Shown: one piece after another, positions 14,805 through 18,714 of the stretch | Position numbering within the stretch: the stretch's first letter is position 1 | How the letters are laid out: every line of letters begins with the position of its first letter | Translations under genes and position numbers: made by a program | The notes under the pieces: model-generated | Seen by the model: only the letters and a program-made list of their open reading frames with translations | Told to the model about the DNA's origin: nothing | The model's database searches: none | From: Flavobacteriales bacterium | GTDB lineage: Bacteria > Bacteroidota > Bacteroidia > Flavobacteriales > BACL11 | Assembly (NCBI GenBank): GCA_018675825.1 | Contig: JABGXK010000293.1 | Coordinates: forward strand, 1 to 18,714 | Direction: 5' to 3' | Length of the DNA: 18,714 bases

Positions 14805-15761
14805 TTAAAACACAATAATCTGCCCTTCTTTTGCCAAATTAAATCCGTTCTTTAGAACCTCATTTTTAGCAGAACTACCCTCTATTAATAAAGGATTGGT
14901 ATGGTTAAAATGTATAAAATGTACTTTCTTTTTATCTGTTTTAGTTAGAGTAGAAAATAGCTCCATACTTTCCTGTACAAAAGGATGAGGGATTTCACTC
15001 ATATCTCTTCTCAATTCTCCATTTTTATAAAAGGTAGCATCTAAAAAAGCGTAATCTACTTTTTGTATAAGCTCATTTATATTTGTTGCCCATCTTTCCC
15101 ATTTGTCAATATCTGGAATAAAAATTAAGGATTTGTTATTTATCATAATTTTATATCCTACTGTTTCAGAAAACTCATCTCTATGAGGGACCAAAAAAGG
15201 AGTTACTTTTATGTTCTCATTCAGATTAATAGTAGAATCTGATTTTAATTCTTGCAAACTGATGTTTTTTAATTCTACCAATTGATTCCATGGACCGTTT
15301 TCTTCCAAAAAAGTTTTCATTCTTGGCATGGCAAAAACAGGAGTGTTATTTGTCCCCATGACTTCTTTACCTAAATGCATGAGTCCAGTGTAATGACCTA
15401 TATGAGCATGAGTTAATAGAACTCCATTTATTTTTTCTGTTCCCGTTTTACTTTTTAATAGTTGTAATTGCTCTTTTATATTTGGAGTGGCATCTATAAT
15501 CCATTGATCATTAGTAGTTGGATCACATATCGCTAAACATGAAGTATTTTTTTGTAGGTTTGAATTTTTCCAAGCAGCTCTGCAACAATTTTTTTTACAA
15601 TTCATTTGTGGATATCCTGCATCTTGCGCTACTCCCAAAACCATAATATATGCTGTATTTGGAATTTCTCCTTTAGAAGTTGATTCAGATAATATATTTT
15701 CTTCCTTTTGAGAAGTACAGGAAAAAAGAAACACAAAACTTATAAGTAGAATTATTTTCAT
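14805..15761 (-). CDS. PqqB-like metallo-beta-lactamase-fold lipoprotein
   Basis: 318 residues with a lipoprotein signal (MKIILLISFVFLFSC, lipidated C15), so it is probably anchored on the periplasmic side or surface. The domain resembles PqqB, an MBL-fold protein: VLGVAQDAGYPQMNCKKNCC (41-60) matches its N-terminal block with structural-zinc cysteines (C55, C59, C60; also C75 and C79). The metal motif reads H118-A-H120-I-G-H123, with Gly in place of the Asp of HxHxDH. Later elements are PHRDE, IPDIDKWERW, FLDATFY and HFNHTNP. No other pqq gene is present and a lipoprotein form would not fit PQQ synthesis, so the role is open; hydrolase or thiol-dependent oxygenase activity is possible. Its ATG overlaps the stop of the GNAT gene (ATGA). 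Confidence 0.85.
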   Translation of the reverse strand: MKIILLISFVFLFSCTSQKEENILSESTSKGEIPNTAYIMVLGVAQDAGYPQMNCKKNCCRAAWKNSNLQKNTSCLAICDPTTNDQWIIDATPNIKEQLQLLKSKTGTEKINGVLLTHAHIGHYTGLMHLGKEVMGTNNTPVFAMPRMKTFLEENGPWNQLVELKNISLQELKSDSTINLNENIKVTPFLVPHRDEFSETVGYKIMINNKSLIFIPDIDKWERWATNINELIQKVDYAFLDATFYKNGELRRDMSEIPHPFVQESMELFSTLTKTDKKKVHFIHFNHTNPLLIEGSSAKNEVLKNGFNLAKEGQIIVF

Positions 15762-16261
15762 AGTATTATTTTTTCAAAGCAATAATACTCTTTTTTGTTG
15801 GGCTTCAAATTGATGGCTCCTAATTCTCTATAACCTAATCTTCTGTAAAAACCCATAGCTTTTGGGTTTCCTGAATAAGTGTCTAATCGAATTGATTTCA
15901 GTCCTTTTTCTTTCGTCAAATTTTCAGTAAATAACATTAAATTTTTCCCAATTTTTTTATTCCAAAACTCTTCTTTAACTCCTAATCGGTGCACGACTAA
16001 AAAAGAATCAGATTTATCTTCCCAATCAATATTTAAATAGGTTTTATCCTGATTTTGATCTATATTTATTCCTCCTACAATGATTCCTTTAATTTCTGCA
16101 ACATAATAAGTTGATTTTTCTAAATCTTCACTAATTATCTTGTTGTTAGGATATGTATCGTCCCACTGATCTATATCATTTATAAGCATTCCTTTCACAC
16201 AAGATTTATACATCTTCATGATATTTTCAATATCTTTATGTATTGCTTTTCTAATAATCAT
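15758..16261 (-). CDS. GNAT-family N-acetyltransferase
   Basis: Acetyl-CoA-dependent acetyltransferase of 167 residues. The N terminus IIRKAIHKDIENIMKMYKSC is the usual first strand and helix. VVHRLGVKEEFWNKKIGKNLM (89-109) is motif A, the pyrophosphate-binding loop, here K-K-I-G-K-N. LDTYSGNPKAMGFYRRLGYRELG (126-148) is motif B. WDDTYPN (33-39) occurs in the acceptor region of several GNAT subgroups whose substrates are unknown. It overlaps both neighbours by 4 bases (ATGA at each end), so the three proteins are made from one message with coupled translation. The substrate cannot be named from sequence. Confidence 0.9.
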   Translation of the reverse strand: MIIRKAIHKDIENIMKMYKSCVKGMLINDIDQWDDTYPNNKIISEDLEKSTYYVAEIKGIIVGGINIDQNQDKTYLNIDWEDKSDSFLVVHRLGVKEEFWNKKIGKNLMLFTENLTKEKGLKSIRLDTYSGNPKAMGFYRRLGYRELGAINLKPNKKEYYCFEKIIL

Positions 16262-17238
16262 TCCACTAATAAATTACATCCTCTTAAATCAGCGTTAGTG
16301 AATCTACCATTTATCTTAAATCTATGATTATCTAACTTTATTCCAAGATCTAGAGTTGCTATAAACGAGCATGAGTGAATATTTGCAAGGTCAATAATAT
16401 TTACTCCTCCTGCTTTATTATGTCCTAAAATAGTTAGAGGGTCGTTAATGTCTCTAATGATTATTTTCATCCAATTTGGTGGAGAAAAAATACCTTTCTC
16501 TTTTGAATAGGCTTGAGACAGTAGTTCTGTCATTCCATACTCAGAGTGTATGTTTTTTAAATGGAAAGCTTTCTTTAAAATAATATGTAATTCCTCTTTT
16601 AGTAATTCTTTTCTTTTCCCCTTCATACCTCCAGTTTCAATTATAATAGTATTTTTTAATGGTCTAGAGAAATCTTTAGCGAAATCAATTAAAGCATATG
16701 TAACTCCAATAATTATAATTTTGTTACTATTGATTTCTTGTTTTTTGATAACCTTAGATAGTTTTTCAAAGTTATTATTATAAAACCCACTATAACTATT
16801 AGTGCTATGCATAATTAATGTATTAACCATATAAATTAAAGAGGAATCTCCATTTTCAGTATAAGATGGAAGTATCCCAATTATGCATGTGTTTTTAATA
16901 TCTCCATATATTTTTGAGAAATTTTTCATGAAACTTTTTTCATATAGATTAAGATCTGCAACATAGTGTTTGCTTCTAATTCCAGACGAACCGCTACTCT
17001 GAAAAATAATTTGAGATTTTTTGTTTTTTGATATTATCTTTTCACTTTTAAAGAAATCTATTGGCAGGAAAGGAATCTCATTTATTGTTTTTGGTTTTTT
17101 GTCTTTTAGGATTAGTGATGAAAAGTTGGAATAAATAGGATTATTTTTGATTTGATATTGGTGAGTTTCTAGGGCAATTTCTTCAAATTCCCTATTACTA
17201 GTAATATTAAATAGTCTATTTTTGTGAGAGAAGTTCAT
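16258..17238 (-). CDS. LuxE/PaaK-like adenylate-forming protein (acyl-protein synthetase family)
   Basis: 326 residues from the ATG at 17238. Motifs follow the LuxE branch of the adenylate-forming superfamily: FQSSGSSGIRSKHYV (79-93) is the ATP-phosphate loop, ETGGMKGKRKEL (201-212), HSEYGMTELLSQAYS (231-245) is the adenine/acyl site, and the C terminus INGRFTNADLRGCNLLVE ends the protein with a family-typical RGCNL. A small mobile C-terminal domain as in full CoA ligases is absent. The open frame extends to a TTG at 17280, but the extra 14 residues look like non-family sequence and run into the divergent gene's start. LuxE itself activates fatty acids in bioluminescence; no other lux gene is here, so this is an activating enzyme of unknown substrate. 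It is first in the operon with GNAT and the MBL lipoprotein. Confidence 0.87.
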   Translation of the reverse strand: MNFSHKNRLFNITSNREFEEIALETHQYQIKNNPIYSNFSSLILKDKKPKTINEIPFLPIDFFKSEKIISKNKKSQIIFQSSGSSGIRSKHYVADLNLYEKSFMKNFSKIYGDIKNTCIIGILPSYTENGDSSLIYMVNTLIMHSTNSYSGFYNNNFEKLSKVIKKQEINSNKIIIIGVTYALIDFAKDFSRPLKNTIIIETGGMKGKRKELLKEELHIILKKAFHLKNIHSEYGMTELLSQAYSKEKGIFSPPNWMKIIIRDINDPLTILGHNKAGGVNIIDLANIHSCSFIATLDLGIKLDNHRFKINGRFTNADLRGCNLLVE

Positions 17239-17253
17239 TTGTAAATATATTTT

Positions 17254-17261
17254 CAAAATTA
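17254..17261 (-). promoter_or_regulatory. Possible promoter for the LuxE-like/GNAT/MBL operon
   Basis: On the minus strand this reads TAATTTTG, matching TAnnTTTG, 15 bases before the LuxE-like ATG. Three TTG trinucleotides lie upstream at 17280-17272; the farthest gives a 16-base spacer, a little short of the usual -33/-7 distance. It is the only candidate in this window with a near-spaced -33 TTG. It sits in a 41-base divergent gap, so both promoters must be crowded together. Confidence 0.38.
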
Positions 17262-17279
17262 TAATAAAAATCAACAACA

Positions 17280-17960
17280 ATGTCTATGTATTCTAAAAGT
17301 AAGTATTTAATATTATGTTTAATAATATGTTTGTTTGCATGTAACAATAATCATGAAGTTTCTAAAGAAAAAGTATTATCTGTACAAAATAATAATACTA
17401 GCTTTTATACTTTAGATAAAAAAAATACAAAAATTATTTGGAATGGGTATAAAACATCTGATAAGGTTAAAGTAGTAGGGTTTTTTACAGAATTCTCAAC
17501 TAATCGTGATATTTTAGATTCTTCTTTTACCAGTGTACTAGATTTAGTTTCTGGTCTTGAGTTTTCAATAAACTCATCAAGTTCATCTTCCGGAGATCCA
17601 ATGCGAGATGGTAATTTGCGAGAGTTTTTTTTTAAATATTTAACTAATGATTTCAAAATTATAGGTGTATTAGGTCGTCCAGGATCTAAATGTCCTAGTG
17701 ACTCTATTGATGTTGTTTTTAATGTATTCGATATTGATTACAAAATACGTTTTGGGTATAATTATAATATTAAAAATAGTTTAATAGAGATTAGAGGTCC
17801 GATCAAACTAGAAAATGAATTTGGTGCTGTTAGGGCTTATAATGCTATCCATGAAAAATGTTATGATCTTCACAAGGGTGCTGATGGCGTTTCTGTAACA
17901 TGGAAGGAAGTAGATATTCATATAAAGGTGCCAGTAATTATATTTGATCGATCGCTATAG
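17280..17960 (+). CDS. YceI-family lipoprotein
   Basis: 226 residues with a lipoprotein signal peptide: hydrophobic YLILCLIICLFA followed by C21 and an Asn-rich spacer. The start may be M1 or M3, both ahead of the same signal. The YceI lipocalin-like barrel spans about residues 42-224: FYTLDKKNTKIIWNGYKTSD, VKVVGFFTEF, DPMRDGNLREFFF (the conserved RD-x-x-L segment), DFKIIGVL, then VDIHIKVPVIIF at the end. YceI barrels bind long isoprenoid or amide ligands in an internal hydrophobic pocket; the ligand here is unknown. The RND permease gene begins 15 bases downstream on the same strand, suggesting a shared transcript and perhaps a role in supplying or protecting a lipophilic substrate. Confidence 0.85.
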   Translation: MSMYSKSKYLILCLIICLFACNNNHEVSKEKVLSVQNNNTSFYTLDKKNTKIIWNGYKTSDKVKVVGFFTEFSTNRDILDSSFTSVLDLVSGLEFSINSSSSSSGDPMRDGNLREFFFKYLTNDFKIIGVLGRPGSKCPSDSIDVVFNVFDIDYKIRFGYNYNIKNSLIEIRGPIKLENEFGAVRAYNAIHEKCYDLHKGADGVSVTWKEVDIHIKVPVIIFDRSL

Positions 17961-17975
17961 ATAAATAAAATCATC

Positions 17976-18714
17976 ATGATTAAGCTAGCTTTTAAGAATC
18001 CATATATAATTATTGTTTTTGCAATTCTAGTTTCTGTTTTATCTTTTGTTATTGTACCTAGAATGGCTGTTGATATTTTACCTCAGTTTAAGAAATCTGC
18101 AATGCAAATTTTAACATTGTATCCTGGTATGCCTGCTGAGGTAGTTGAAAAAGATATTACGAGTAGAATGGAACGCTGGACTGGTCAGTCAAATGGAATT
18201 TTAAAGCAAGAATCTAAAAGCTTGATGGGCGTTAGTCTAGTTACGAATTATTATCAGGAGAATATTTCTGCTGCAGAAGCAATGGCAAATACATCTTCAT
18301 ATGCCATGTCAGATATGTATTACCAGCCACCAGGTACTCTTCCTCCTATGGTGCAGCCTTTTGACCCTACAGCTTCAAAACCATTAATGCTCTTAACAGT
18401 AAGTTCTGATCAAAGAAATGGTAAAGAATTGTATGGACTTGCATACTATTCTTTAAGACAGATGTTGAGTGGGGTAAAAGGAATTATTGCACCTGCTGCT
18501 TTTGGAGGTTCAAAACGAAGAATATATATATATGTAAATCCCTCCAAGATTGAGGCTTTAGGTATTTCACAAACAGAGATAAGTGATGCTATTCTTAGAA
18601 ATACCACTATGATTCCATCAGGAATTGCACAGATTGGTGATCTTACTTATGCTATTGATGCTCAGGGAACAATAAAAAAAGTTGCTGAATTTAATGATAT
18701 TGTAGTTACTCATA
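17976..18714 (+). CDS. RND-family efflux permease, N-terminal part (3' truncated by window)
   Basis: The frame from the ATG at 17976 is open to the last base and encodes 246 residues of a protein normally above 1000. The first membrane helix is about residues 9-28 (PYIIIVFAILVSVLSFVIVP), preceded by the usual short positively charged start MIKLAFKN. MAVDILPQF follows, the RND landmark at the first periplasmic loop. YPGMPAEVVEKDITSRMERW and QPPGTLPPMVQPFDPTASKP belong to the porter domain, and GGSKRRIYIYVNPSKIEALGIS matches the PN/PC subdomain pattern of HAE-type exporters. It forms a proton-driven trimer in the inner membrane. No membrane-fusion or TolC-type partner precedes it; these could lie beyond the window. 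Confidence 0.92.
   Translation, partial: MIKLAFKNPYIIIVFAILVSVLSFVIVPRMAVDILPQFKKSAMQILTLYPGMPAEVVEKDITSRMERWTGQSNGILKQESKSLMGVSLVTNYYQENISAAEAMANTSSYAMSDMYYQPPGTLPPMVQPFDPTASKPLMLLTVSSDQRNGKELYGLAYYSLRQMLSGVKGIIAPAAFGGSKRRIYIYVNPSKIEALGISQTEISDAILRNTTMIPSGIAQIGDLTYAIDAQGTIKKVAEFNDIVVTH

Noticed and set aside
14799..14813. Near-palindrome TGTTTTTAAAACA as a terminator
   Set aside because: The arms are almost all A and T with a one-base centre, so no stable hairpin with a loop can form.
16550..16783. Plus-strand open frame opposite the LuxE-like gene
   Set aside because: An antisense shadow of the real gene in AT-rich sequence, with no recognisable features.
16258..17280. Bioluminescence (lux) system
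   Set aside because: Only a LuxE-like domain is present. LuxA, LuxB, LuxC and LuxD are absent, and LuxE-type proteins occur widely in non-luminous Bacteroidota.
17405..17656. Minus-strand open frame opposite the YceI gene
   Set aside because: The YceI frame has a signal peptide and family motifs; the opposing frame has neither.
1..18714. tRNA or rRNA genes, CRISPR array, insertion sequence, phage or defence system
   Set aside because: No gap is long enough for an array or element, no cloverleaf-like or repeat-spacer pattern was found, and no transposase, integrase, nuclease or toxin-antitoxin product is encoded.

Overview
The window is a dense, strongly AT-rich piece of a Bacteroidota chromosome, most likely class Flavobacteriia. 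Several things point there: a PorG-family protein (type IX secretion is confined to Bacteroidota and close relatives), the gene order nadK-porG-uppS-bamA-skp-skp-murI that is conserved across the phylum, flavobacterial-type ferredoxin, Nfu, SucB and LuxE-like proteins, starts without clear Shine-Dalgarno sequences, and several TAnnTTTG octamers (the Bacteroidota -7 element) just upstream of starts. Coding density is very high. There is no gene-free stretch above 150 bases, convergent neighbours are 4 to 10 bases apart, and three gene junctions overlap by 4 bases or abut directly. This suggests a streamlined, perhaps marine, genome, but the lineage cannot be fixed from the sequence alone.

Layout. 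Bases 1-1765 (+): the 3' end of sucA and the complete sucB, the E1 and E2 of 2-oxoglutarate dehydrogenase. Bases 1771-4247: a redox and iron-sulfur group with an adrenodoxin-type 2Fe-2S ferredoxin and a thioredoxin-reductase-like ferredoxin-NADP+ reductase (both -), a 2[4Fe-4S] ferredoxin (+) and an Nfu-type cluster carrier (-). Bases 4285-4797 (+): a gamma-carbonic-anhydrase-like hexapeptide protein. Bases 4802-13172 (all -, read right to left): a one-POTRA Omp85-family barrel, NAD kinase, PorG, UppS, BamA, two Skp/OmpH chaperones and glutamate racemase, a cell-envelope assembly cluster. Bases 13317-14798 (+): pdxJ directly abutting an alpha/beta hydrolase. Bases 14805-17238 (-): a three-gene operon of LuxE-like adenylate-forming protein, GNAT acetyltransferase and PqqB-like metallo-beta-lactamase-fold lipoprotein, each junction overlapping as ATGA. 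Bases 17280-18714 (+): a YceI-family lipoprotein followed by the start of an RND efflux permease that runs off the window.

The central cluster links undecaprenyl phosphate carrier synthesis (UppS), peptidoglycan D-glutamate (MurI), outer-membrane protein transport and folding (Skp, BamA, second Omp85) and type IX secretion (PorG). Most of the window is ordinary housekeeping. The least explained parts are the second Omp85 protein in front of nadK, the LuxE/GNAT/PqqB-like operon, and the YceI-RND pair. No RNA gene, mobile element, CRISPR array, prophage or defence system was seen.
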